DNA from: Actomonas sp051209155
GTDB taxonomy: Bacteria > Verrucomicrobiota > Verrucomicrobiia > Opitutales > Opitutaceae
Assembly (NCBI GenBank): GCA_051209155.1
Contig: JBPJGB010000001.1
Length of the DNA: 64,000 nucleotides
Reading direction: 5' to 3' (one strand)
Each line of letters opens with the position of its first letter. Positions within the stretch are counted from its first letter, which is position 1. The position numbers and the translations under genes were made by a program. The notes beneath the pieces were generated by a model. The model made no database searches. It was given only the letters and a program-made list of their open reading frames with translations, and was not told the DNA's origin. Positions 27,775-35,338 of this stretch are shown piece after piece.

Positions 27775-29408
27775 ACATGCGTTCGGAACGAGGTTCGGTT
27801 TTGCTGGTGGCCCTCATTTTGGCGGCGGTGCTCGTCACGGTGACGGCTCGGCTCTACAAGACCGCATTTGATGAGTTGAACACGGCGCACCGCGCGCATC
27901 TCGAGAACGCGGCCTACTACCTCGCCGAAGCCGGACTGGAAGAGGCGGCGCGACGTATCCGCGCGGGCGAGTGGAGTCCCGATCCGAATGCGGGCCTCGA
28001 GCATCAGGACTTTGCCACGGTGCTGCGGCTGCCGGACACGGATCTGGGGCGGGGGAACGTCGGCGCGCAACGCATCCTGTTGTCGCGGCCGGCCAATTCG
28101 CAGGTGTATCTCGTCAAATCGATCGGCCACGCGAAGCACCGGGAAGACTTGGTCGAGCTGCGGGCGATCCAGGCGACGGTCGAGCTGTTGGAGGGACCAT
28201 TGACGGGCCCTGGTTATGTGATCGCAGTGCGGGAGGATCTCACCCTGCAAAATGCCGGCGGCGAAGGCGTGCGGGTCTCGAGTTACGACAGCGACCTGAA
28301 CTTTGGCCGTCCGGATTGGCAGCACAACTTTGGCTACGACGCCGCGCTCGGCTCAGCCTCGGCGCGGGATGGTGCGATCAATCTGGGCCATGGTTTTATT
28401 CGCGGCACGGTGCGGACCGGCGGCGGGACGCCCCAATACCGACCGCCCGCCGGGATCGCGATGAATGGCACCCGTTTGCAGGGCCCGCATACCCCGGCCG
28501 ACGTGTTGTTCGATCCGAATCGGGTGACGCACGACTTTGCCGGCAACTTCTGCCCGACGGTGCCGCCGCAAGTGGACCACACCTGGGTCGAACAGGAGGG
28601 TTGGTTGCGCCAGCCCAAGGCGACGGCGACAGGAGCCGTTGGCGGGCAGACGCTGTCGACCACGACCACCGTGGGCTCACCGGGTGGCACCGCTGATCCC
28701 CACCAAGCCGGGCAAACCGGCAATCCGCACCAGCCAGGCCAAACCGGCAATCCGCACCGCCAGACGACTACCACCGTGGTGGTATTGCCCACCCCTGCCG
28801 TTCCGGCGACCGGCGCGGGGGGCGGCAATCCCATTTACGATCTCGGTGGTCCCGCCTCGAAAACGCGGGTGCACTTCAAGGATGACATGGTGCTGCCGCC
28901 CGGACAGGTCATGCAAGTGGAGGGCGACGTGGTCGTCGTGGTGGACAAAGGCGTCGAACTGCGCGGGGAGCTGCGCCTCCTGGGCGACGCCACGCTCACG
29001 ATCTACGTGCAGAACCTCGCGGTGCTGGCGCTACAGTGCGGCGATTGGGCGCCGTCGCAGTTTGTGCTGCACACCATGGGCTCGGATGCCGTCCAGATGG
29101 AGGGCTTCAGCGTATTTTCCGGTTTGATACACGCGCCGGATTCGGTGGTGACGGTCAGGGGTTCGCCTGGTCTGCCGCGCACCGAGGTGCGCGGTTCGAT
29201 CGCAGCGAAGGCGGTCCGCACGGTGAACGAGGTGGACTTTTATTACGACGTTCGTTCCGGCGATGCCTTGTGCGATGCACGCTCGGTCATCGGCGGCCAG
29301 GCGGGTCGCACCGGCGCTGCCAAGGACTTCCATGTGCAGTTGCGCGACTGGAAGCAGATCGTGGCCGCCGAAGTCGCCGCGCTGCTACCGCCTGGGGCCG
29401 AGTTTTAG
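27771..29408 (+). CDS. PilX-like large exported protein with Gly/Pro/His-rich linker
   Basis: 545 residues; the start overlaps the previous stop (ATGA). The N-terminus RGSVLLVALILAAVLVTVTA is a PilX-type signal without the Glu5 of true prepilins, followed by a helix (AAYYLAEAGLEEAARRI). A low-complexity linker at about residues 303-345 has a near-perfect repeat AGQTGNPHQPGQTGNPH and Thr/Val runs. The C-terminal part is beta-rich (MVLPPGQVMQVEGDVVVVVD), resembling the beta-helix-like region of PilX/TapA-type tip proteins. Probable tip or surface component of the pseudopilus. Confidence 0.82.
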   Translation: MNMRSERGSVLLVALILAAVLVTVTARLYKTAFDELNTAHRAHLENAAYYLAEAGLEEAARRIRAGEWSPDPNAGLEHQDFATVLRLPDTDLGRGNVGAQRILLSRPANSQVYLVKSIGHAKHREDLVELRAIQATVELLEGPLTGPGYVIAVREDLTLQNAGGEGVRVSSYDSDLNFGRPDWQHNFGYDAALGSASARDGAINLGHGFIRGTVRTGGGTPQYRPPAGIAMNGTRLQGPHTPADVLFDPNRVTHDFAGNFCPTVPPQVDHTWVEQEGWLRQPKATATGAVGGQTLSTTTTVGSPGGTADPHQAGQTGNPHQPGQTGNPHRQTTTTVVVLPTPAVPATGAGGGNPIYDLGGPASKTRVHFKDDMVLPPGQVMQVEGDVVVVVDKGVELRGELRLLGDATLTIYVQNLAVLALQCGDWAPSQFVLHTMGSDAVQMEGFSVFSGLIHAPDSVVTVRGSPGLPRTEVRGSIAAKAVRTVNEVDFYYDVRSGDALCDARSVIGGQAGRTGAAKDFHVQLRDWKQIVAAEVAALLPPGAEF

Positions 29409-29460
29409 GATCCCATCTTTGCGTTTGGCTTCGAGCAGGGTTTGCGCGACGTTTCCCGCC

Positions 29461-30396
29461 ATGCCTTCCGGAGCTGCCGCTTTCCGTCGTTTGTGGAGTG
29501 AAATTGGGACCGTTGACGCGGTCGGGGTGGAGGAGCGCGTGGCCAAATACGCAACCCGTTCCATCAAGACCGGCTCGAAGATCGCCGGTCTCAAGCTGGC
29601 CACCACGATGGTCGATCTGACGACGCTGGAGGGCAAGGACACGCCCGGCAAGGTGCACGCCCTGTGTGCCAAGGCGCTGCACCCCCACGACGACGCCGAC
29701 ATCCCGCAGGTCGCGGCCGTGTGCGTGTATCCCTCGATGGTGAAACACGCCCGCGCGGCGCTGGGCGAAAAGGCGAGTGTGCGCATCGCCTCGGTGGCGA
29801 CCGCCTTCCCCAGCGGCCAGGCGCCGATCAAGACACGCCTCGCCGAAGTGAAAGCGGCGGTGGCCGACGGCGCGGATGAGATCGACATGGTCATCAATCG
29901 CGGCGCCTTTCTCGCCGGTGAGTTCGGGCGCATGCAGGACGAAATCAGCGCAGTGGTGGAGGCCTGCGGGGACGCGACCCTCAAGGTCATCCTCGAGACC
30001 AGCGAATTGGAGACCTATGACAACATCCGCGCGGCATCGTTTCTGGCCATGCGGGTGATCCGACCGAACGACTTCATCAAGACCTCCACCGGCAAGACCT
30101 CGGCCAACGCCACACTGGGCAACAACCAGGTGATGCTCGATGCCATCCGTGACCATTATCTGGATACGGGGGTGCCCATCGCGATGAAGCCCGCCGGCGG
30201 GATCAAGTCCGCCAAACAGGCCCTCACCTTCCTCATCGCGGTGAAAGAAACCCTCGGCGACGAGTGGTTGAACAACCGCTGCTACCGTTTTGGTGCCTCC
30301 TCCCTGCTCAACGACTTGCTGCGTCAGCTCGTGAAAATGAAGACCGGCGCCTACCGGGCGTCCTACGAATTCAGTGAAGCCGCCGGCTCCTATTGA
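29461..30396 (+). CDS. deoC: Deoxyribose-phosphate aldolase
   Basis: 311 residues, a little longer than the short bacterial form. Cleaves 2-deoxyribose-5-phosphate to glyceraldehyde-3-phosphate and acetaldehyde. The Schiff-base lysine is K207 in FIKTSTGK; the proton-relay lysine is in AMKPAGGIKSA; the substrate-binding DEIDMVINRGAF segment is intact. ATG 29461 starts the family-conserved region and the frame upstream belongs to the preceding gene. The aldehyde dehydrogenase downstream can remove the acetaldehyde product, so this is a deoxyribose/deoxynucleoside use cluster. A 100-bp inverted-repeat element separates the two genes. Confidence 0.95.
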   Translation: MPSGAAAFRRLWSEIGTVDAVGVEERVAKYATRSIKTGSKIAGLKLATTMVDLTTLEGKDTPGKVHALCAKALHPHDDADIPQVAAVCVYPSMVKHARAALGEKASVRIASVATAFPSGQAPIKTRLAEVKAAVADGADEIDMVINRGAFLAGEFGRMQDEISAVVEACGDATLKVILETSELETYDNIRAASFLAMRVIRPNDFIKTSTGKTSANATLGNNQVMLDAIRDHYLDTGVPIAMKPAGGIKSAKQALTFLIAVKETLGDEWLNNRCYRFGASSLLNDLLRQLVKMKTGAYRASYEFSEAAGSY

Positions 30397-30407
30397 CCGC
30401 ATTTTTT

Positions 30408-30507
30408 CTACCACGGATGAACACAGATAAACACAGATGCGACGGCGCCATGCCATCTTCCCACCGCTCTCAGAACCTGTGTCCATCCGTGTTCATCCGT
30501 GGTTAAA
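30408..30507. mobile_element. Gene-less inverted-repeat element (MITE-like relative of the GxxExxY element)
   Basis: About 100 bp between deoC and the aldehyde dehydrogenase. The left end reads CTACCACGGATGAACACAGA (30408 on) and continues with a third 10-bp unit; the right end is its imperfect reverse complement, finishing in CATCCGTGGTTAA (to about 30505). Each arm is built of 10-bp units of the form CACGGATRRA. The core of about 40 bp has no gene. The right arm ends 12 bp before the aldehyde dehydrogenase ATG, so it replaces the normal leader and ribosome-site region. Confidence 0.7.
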
Positions 30508-30519
30508 ATCCCCCTTCCC

Positions 30520-32013
30520 ATGCCTGTTGCTGCTCCGAAAAAATCCCGTTCCCGTCGCGCTGAGCCTGAGCTGATCTTTGGTGATCTGTGGGCGTTTGAT
30601 CCCGCCCCGGAGTCGGCCGATCCGAAGCTCCAGCAGCGCTACAAGCTCTTCATCGGCGGTAAATTTGTCGCGCCCAGCGGGCGCAAATACTTCGCGTCGA
30701 TCAACCCGGCGAACGAACAGGTTTTGGCCGAGATCCCGCACGCGACGGCCAAGGACGTTGATGCCGCCTACGCGGCCGCGGCCCAGGCCGCCCCTGCATG
30801 GGCGACCCTGTCCGGCGCCGAGCGCGGCAAATACCTCTATCGGCTCGCCCGCCTGCTGCAGGACCGCGCCCGCGAATTTGCAGTGGCTGAGACGCTCGAT
30901 GGCGGCAAGCCGATCAAAGAGTCGCGCGACTTTGATGTGCCGATGGCCGCCGCGCATTTCTTTTATCACGCCGGCTGGGCCGACAAACTCGCTTACGCCT
31001 TCCCCGGCGCGACGCCGGTGCCGCACGGGGTGGTCGGACAAGTGATCCCGTGGAACTTCCCGCTGCTCATGTTGGCCTGGAAACTCGCGCCGGCCCTGGC
31101 GACCGGCAACACGGTCGTGCTCAAACCGGCCGAGACGACGTCGATCACCGCGCTCAAATTTGCCGAGATCGTGGCTGAGGCCGGACTGCCGCCCGGCGTG
31201 GTCAACATCGTGACCGGAGCTGGTGAAGTGGGGGCGGCCGTCATCAATCACCCGACCGCGGCGAAGGTCGCCTTCACCGGCTCGACCGAAGTGGGCAAGG
31301 TCATCATGCGCGCCACCGCGGGCACCGGCAAAAAGCTGACGCTCGAGCTCGGCGGCAAGGCCGCCAACATCGTCTTCGACGACGCGCCGCTCGATCAGGC
31401 GGTGGAGGGCATCGTCAACGGCATCTTCTTCAATCAGGGCCACGTGTGTTGCGCCGGCTCCCGCCTCTTGGTGCAGGAGAGTGTGGCCGACGCGGTCTTC
31501 ACGCGGTTGCGGAATCGTGTGCGGACCCTGCGGGTGGGCGACCCGATGGACAAGAACACCGACATCGGCGCGATCAATTCCAAGACGCAGTTGGACAAGA
31601 TCACGGAGCTGGTGAAAAGCGGCGTCGACGAGGGCGCGGACTTGTTCCAGCCGAGCTGCTCGCTGCCGAAAAAGGGCTGGTTCTTTCGCCCCTCGCTCTT
31701 CCGCGGCGTCGAGCTTAGTCACCGCATTGCGCGCGAGGAAATCTTTGGCCCGGTCTTGTCGATCATCACCTTCCGCACCGTCGAGGAGGCGATCGAAAAG
31801 GCCAACAACACCGCCTACGGCCTGAGTGCCGGCGTCTGGACCGACAAAGGCTCGCGCATCCTCAAAATGAGCACGGCGCTCAAGGCCGGGGTCGTCTGGG
31901 CCAACACCTACAACAAGTTTGACCCCGCGTCACCGTTTGGTGGATACAAGGAATCCGGTTTCGGCCGCGAAGGCGGCCTCCAGGGCCTCGGCGACTACGT
32001 CAAACTGACCTGA
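30520..32013 (+). CDS. NAD(P)-dependent aldehyde dehydrogenase
   Basis: 497 residues from ATG 30520; the frame is open into the upstream inverted-repeat arm (GTG 30499), which should not be counted as coding. Catalytic nucleophile C310 (NQGHVCC) and general base E276 (LELGGK) are both present. The cofactor-binding segments IPWNFPLLMLAWKLAPAL and FTGSTEVGK are intact, as is the C-terminal SPFGGYKESGFGREGG. With deoC upstream it probably oxidises acetaldehyde to acetate. It is flanked on both sides by copies of the same inverted repeat. Confidence 0.95.
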   Translation: MPVAAPKKSRSRRAEPELIFGDLWAFDPAPESADPKLQQRYKLFIGGKFVAPSGRKYFASINPANEQVLAEIPHATAKDVDAAYAAAAQAAPAWATLSGAERGKYLYRLARLLQDRAREFAVAETLDGGKPIKESRDFDVPMAAAHFFYHAGWADKLAYAFPGATPVPHGVVGQVIPWNFPLLMLAWKLAPALATGNTVVLKPAETTSITALKFAEIVAEAGLPPGVVNIVTGAGEVGAAVINHPTAAKVAFTGSTEVGKVIMRATAGTGKKLTLELGGKAANIVFDDAPLDQAVEGIVNGIFFNQGHVCCAGSRLLVQESVADAVFTRLRNRVRTLRVGDPMDKNTDIGAINSKTQLDKITELVKSGVDEGADLFQPSCSLPKKGWFFRPSLFRGVELSHRIAREEIFGPVLSIITFRTVEEAIEKANNTAYGLSAGVWTDKGSRILKMSTALKAGVVWANTYNKFDPASPFGGYKESGFGREGGLQGLGDYVKLT

Positions 32014-32032
32014 GCCGGGCTGGACGCGTTTG

Positions 32033-32468
32033 TTACCACGGATGAACACGGATAGACACGGATTGGATCTGGAGGCGGGTGAGATCACCCACGAGATCAT
32101 CGGTGCCGCGTTTGAGATCGTGAACAAGCTGGGGCATGGGCTGAAGGAGAAGCCCTACGAGAACGCCTTGGTGGTGGAATGTGGACTGCGCGACCTCGCC
32201 TACTCGCAACAGAGTGTCTTTGATATCGACTACAAGGGTGTCACGGTCGGCACCTACATCCCTGACCTCATCATCGAGAATACGGTCATCGTGGATACCA
32301 AGGTCATTGATCGGATCACTGATCACGAACGTGGTCAGATGATGAACTACCTTCGCATCTCGGGCCTGCGGGTGGGCCTGATCTTAAATTTCAAGCACGC
32401 CAAACTGCAGTGGGACCGAGTTATCGTATGAAATCCTATCTGTGTTTATCCGTGTCCATCCGTGGTTA
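32033..32468. mobile_element. Candidate mobile element: GxxExxY gene between inverted repeats
   Basis: The left arm at 32033-32063 starts TTACCACGGATGAACACGGA and continues as two more 10-bp units. The right arm at 32436-32467 is its imperfect reverse complement, ending CCGTGTCCATCCGTGGTTAA. The arms match over about 29 bp with a few changes. The enclosed 370 bp consist almost wholly of the GxxExxY gene, whose ATG lies inside the left arm. The same arms flank the gene-less 100-bp element 1.5 kb upstream. No target-site duplication is obvious by eye. Confidence 0.65.
32042..32431 (+). CDS. GxxExxY protein (PD-(D/E)XK nuclease superfamily)
   Basis: 129 residues from ATG 32042 inside the inverted-repeat arm. 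The family-naming motif is GLKEKPY, preceded by THEIIGAAFEIVNKLGHG. A nuclease-like core follows: YIPDLIIENTVIVDTKVID, in which Asp (PDL) and DxK (DTK) occupy the positions of the PD-(D/E)XK catalytic triad, with Asp instead of the common Glu. The end MMNYLRISGLRVGLILNF is the usual C-terminal helix-strand. Members are short, often multicopy and lie in this kind of repeat. Biological role is unknown; an element-encoded nuclease is my inference. Confidence 0.9.
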   Translation: MNTDRHGLDLEAGEITHEIIGAAFEIVNKLGHGLKEKPYENALVVECGLRDLAYSQQSVFDIDYKGVTVGTYIPDLIIENTVIVDTKVIDRITDHERGQMMNYLRISGLRVGLILNFKHAKLQWDRVIV

Positions 32469-32495
32469 AAAACAAAACACCGTCCCTCTTCTGCC

Positions 32496-33371
32496 ATGTC
32501 TCGTCTGACTGTGACCAAAACGCCCAAGTGTTATGTCGGGGGTAAGTTCATTCGCTCGGAGAGCGGGCGGACCTTTCCGCTGAACGATGCCGCGGGGAAC
32601 TTCTTTGCCCACATTCCGCAGTGCACCCGCAAGGATGTGCGCAACGCGGTCGAAGTGGCGGCGAAGGCCGGCGCCGGCTGGGCGGGGCGCTCGGGTTACA
32701 ACCGCGGGCAGATCCTTTACCGGCTGGCCGAGATGATCGAGCCGCGCGCGGCCGAACTCGAAGCCGCGTTGATGCTCACCAAGGGCGTGTCCGCCGCCGC
32801 CGCCAAGGCCGAGGTCGTCGCCACGATTGATCGCATCGTGCACTTCGCGGGTTGGACCGACAAATACGAGCAGCTGCTCGGCAGCGTGAATGCCGTGGCC
32901 TCGCCGCACTTCAATTTCACCGTCACCGAGCCCATGGGCGTGGTCGCCGTCGTGGCGCCGGACGAAGCGCCGTTGCTCGGATTGCTCACCCTCATCCTGC
33001 CGGCCATCGTTTCGGGCAACAGCGTTGTCGCCCTTGCTTCGGAGACCGCTCCCTACGCGTCCATCGTGTTGGGCGAGATGCTGGCGGTGAGCGACCTGCC
33101 GGGAGGCGTGGTCAATCTGCTCACCGGTTTCCGGGCGGAGATGGTGCCGACCATGGCAACCCATGTGGGCATCCGCGCGCTCAGTGGCGTGCTGGGAGCA
33201 GAGGACCGGGCGATGGTGGAGAAGAAGTCGGCCGACAGCGTGAAGCGCACCCGCCTGCTGAAGGCCGAAGAACCGGTCGACTGGCTCGCCGGCAACGGAC
33301 CGGTGCCGTCGCTTTACGCCATCCGCGATCTGCTCGAGTTCAAGACGACCTGGCACCCAGTGGGGGCCTGA
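32496..33371 (+). CDS. Truncated aldehyde-dehydrogenase-like protein lacking the catalytic domain
   Basis: 291 residues from ATG 32496, against about 480 for full members. The N-terminal part matches the aldehyde dehydrogenase cofactor domain (YVGGKFIRSESGRTFPLND, GVVAVVAPDEAPLLGLLTLI, LPGGVVNLLTG). The sequence then departs: there is no FTGS, no catalytic Glu and no Cys nucleophile. A short unrelated-looking tail (DWLAGNGPVPSLYAIRDLLE) follows before the stop. It may be a regulatory or structural partner of the full enzyme two genes upstream, or a shortened relic; the clean ending and coding quality favour a functional non-catalytic protein. Confidence 0.85.
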   Translation: MSRLTVTKTPKCYVGGKFIRSESGRTFPLNDAAGNFFAHIPQCTRKDVRNAVEVAAKAGAGWAGRSGYNRGQILYRLAEMIEPRAAELEAALMLTKGVSAAAAKAEVVATIDRIVHFAGWTDKYEQLLGSVNAVASPHFNFTVTEPMGVVAVVAPDEAPLLGLLTLILPAIVSGNSVVALASETAPYASIVLGEMLAVSDLPGGVVNLLTGFRAEMVPTMATHVGIRALSGVLGAEDRAMVEKKSADSVKRTRLLKAEEPVDWLAGNGPVPSLYAIRDLLEFKTTWHPVGA

Positions 33372-33405
33372 TCGGTGGCGCGCCCCGCGAGGCGGAAGCC
33401 GAGTC

Positions 33406-34539
33406 TCAGGGGCCGATGCGTGAGGGGCTCACCACGGTTTCGGCAACCGTAACCGGAGTGACCTCCACCGGGAACAGCACATCCAAGGATTGGGGCGGGC
33501 TTTCCGTCGCAGTGGACTGGCCGAAGATGGCGAGCTGGCCCGAGCCGGCGTCGGCGAAGGCGGTGGGGCTGGCCGCGGCGCCGGCGGCGAAGTCGGGGGA
33601 GCTCGCTTCGAGGACATCGCCGGCCTGCGGAGGGGCATCCGGATCAGACTCGGACTCTGCCGCGGGAGGCTCCGCCTCCTCGTCCTCCGCCGGGTCGCTG
33701 CTCCCGGTGGGTTCGACGGACGCGGTGGCCGAAGGAGGAGTCGCTGGCAACGGCTTGGTTTCGAAATAGACGGATCGCCGCGCGTTCTGCGAACTTTGCG
33801 CCAAGTCGTTCACAAAGTTGGCGGCGACGGTGGAAATCGGCTGAGTGACGAGGCGGGTGCCGGTGGCCGTATGCCGCGCGACAACTTGCTCGCCGGCGCC
33901 GATGCGGCGGTTACCGGACTTCGGTGAATCACCGACCACCGTGGCGGCGCCTTCGACGACGGTGACCCGGGTTTCGCCCGCATCCACCTCGATAACGATG
34001 GTGCCGCCATGCACGGAGACCACGCCGTGGGGGGTGACATAGACCATGGTGGAGCCCGGCGAGAGGGTCGGCGTGCTGATGGCCACAGCGCCGCGTGGCA
34101 CCATCACTTCGGTCGAGGAAATGGATGGCTCCTCTTCCAGATTGGTGCGTTCGGGCAGAAAGCCGGATTGGCGAAAGGTCACGATGTCGATGCGGGTGTC
34201 GCCGGAGAAATACAGCGCGGTGCCATTGGACAGCACCAAGCTGTTGGAGGCGTCTTCCCCGGTGATGATCGTGGTGCCCTGGGCGTTGTGCAGCGACTTT
34301 GGCTGCAGCTGCTCAATGCGATCCGGGGAGACCAGCTCGGTGTTCCCTTCGAGGCCCAGGACGTAGAACTTGCTGGTGGGGTCGGGGCGGGCGGCTTCGC
34401 TGGCACCGACGGTCATCCAGACCAGCACCAGCATCCCCAAATAAAACGGTCGGTGCTTGGCGCGGGGAAGACGCGGGCTTCGTCGGTCGGTGGTATCCGG
34501 ACCTGAGGCTAAGCAAAGGGACTGGCGAGAAGGCGACAT
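33406..34539 (-). CDS. Exported FecR-domain protein
   Basis: 377 residues. A membrane/export segment (FYLGMLVLVWMTVGASEA) follows a basic stretch. The central part is FecR-like: FYVLGLEGNTELVSP, NSLVLSNGTALYFSGDTRID, VYVTPHGVVSVHGGTIVIEV and VVEGAATVVG, which form the repeated beta units of that domain. The C-terminal third is Ser/Pro/Glu-rich and disordered-looking (DPAEDEEAEPPAAESESD). No TonB receptor or FecI-type sigma factor is adjacent, so iron signalling should not be assumed. Such proteins in Verrucomicrobia often occur alone. Confidence 0.82.
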   Translation of the reverse strand: MSPSRQSLCLASGPDTTDRRSPRLPRAKHRPFYLGMLVLVWMTVGASEAARPDPTSKFYVLGLEGNTELVSPDRIEQLQPKSLHNAQGTTIITGEDASNSLVLSNGTALYFSGDTRIDIVTFRQSGFLPERTNLEEEPSISSTEVMVPRGAVAISTPTLSPGSTMVYVTPHGVVSVHGGTIVIEVDAGETRVTVVEGAATVVGDSPKSGNRRIGAGEQVVARHTATGTRLVTQPISTVAANFVNDLAQSSQNARRSVYFETKPLPATPPSATASVEPTGSSDPAEDEEAEPPAAESESDPDAPPQAGDVLEASSPDFAAGAAASPTAFADAGSGQLAIFGQSTATESPPQSLDVLFPVEVTPVTVAETVVSPSRIGP

Positions 34540-34703
34540 GGCGCGGAAGCCGATGGAGCGGGGCTCCGGGTTGAGCAGCGCGGTTGGGGTCGCGCAGCCA
34601 GTCGCAGGGCGTTTCGTTTACAAGGAGGTGTTGCAAGTAATTGGCTAAATTAAGGTGAATTCCCCTCATACTCTCGGTATGAATGCCCGGGGTGATACGG
34701 ACC

Positions 34704-35186
34704 CTAACCGCGATTGAGCCACCAGATGCTGGCGTTGAGTGCGGTGGCGAAGCTGACCCACGCGAGGTAGGGCAACCACATCCAGCCGGCGGAGCGGTCG
34801 TGGCGGAAGAGCCTCACCTGGAGAAGCGCGAGAAAGACCCACAACGCGCCGATCTCGACCAGTGCGAGATCGGCGCGGCGGAGGCCAAAGAACAAGATCG
34901 ACCACAGCGCGTTCAGGACGAGTTGCACGCCGTGCAATCGGAGGGTGGCCGTGGCGCCCGGGAGCTCGGCGCGGCGCTCCCACACCCGCCACATCGCGAC
35001 GCTCATGAGCACGTAGAGGGTGGTCCAGGCCGGCCCGAACACCCAGCTCGGCGGGGTCCACGCGGGTTTGGCGAGGGTCGGATACCATTCCCGCACACTG
35101 CCGGCCGTGGCGCCACCGCCGATGGCGCCGGCGGCGAAGGCCGCGAGCAGGAAGCCAGCAAGGCTCAGCCAAGGTTTCCAAGTCAT
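34704..35186 (-). CDS. tspO: TspO/MBR family protein
   Basis: 160 residues, the normal length. Five hydrophobic helices; motifs YPTLAKPAWTPPSWVFGPAW, TLYVLMSVAMW and ALWSILFFGLRR are diagnostic of TspO. Binds porphyrins and, in characterised bacteria, modulates tetrapyrrole-related light or stress responses. Trp/Pro residues of the tetrapyrrole-binding loop (WTPPSW) are present. Chosen start is ATG 35186, directly before the first helix. It is divergent from the sensor kinase cassette; a 152-bp gap separates them. Confidence 0.94.
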   Translation of the reverse strand: MTWKPWLSLAGFLLAAFAAGAIGGGATAGSVREWYPTLAKPAWTPPSWVFGPAWTTLYVLMSVAMWRVWERRAELPGATATLRLHGVQLVLNALWSILFFGLRRADLALVEIGALWVFLALLQVRLFRHDRSAGWMWLPYLAWVSFATALNASIWWLNRG

Positions 35187-35338
35187 GCGGCACGAAACGG
35201 TGGGTCGCCGGATTCGCAACCGGTGAATCGCTCCGATTTCTCGCCTTGTTACTCGCCAATGCCAGTGGCTTGCGCTACCCGTGCCGATCCTTCAAGTTCC
35301 GCCGCGGTCGCGCTGAACACACACCCCAACAACCTGTT

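Noticed and set aside
33406..34539. FecR protein as part of a FecI-FecR-TonB iron system
   Set aside because: No FecI-type sigma factor and no TonB receptor lies next to it; the ECF sigma factor at 21-22 kb belongs to a different, DGPF-linked group.
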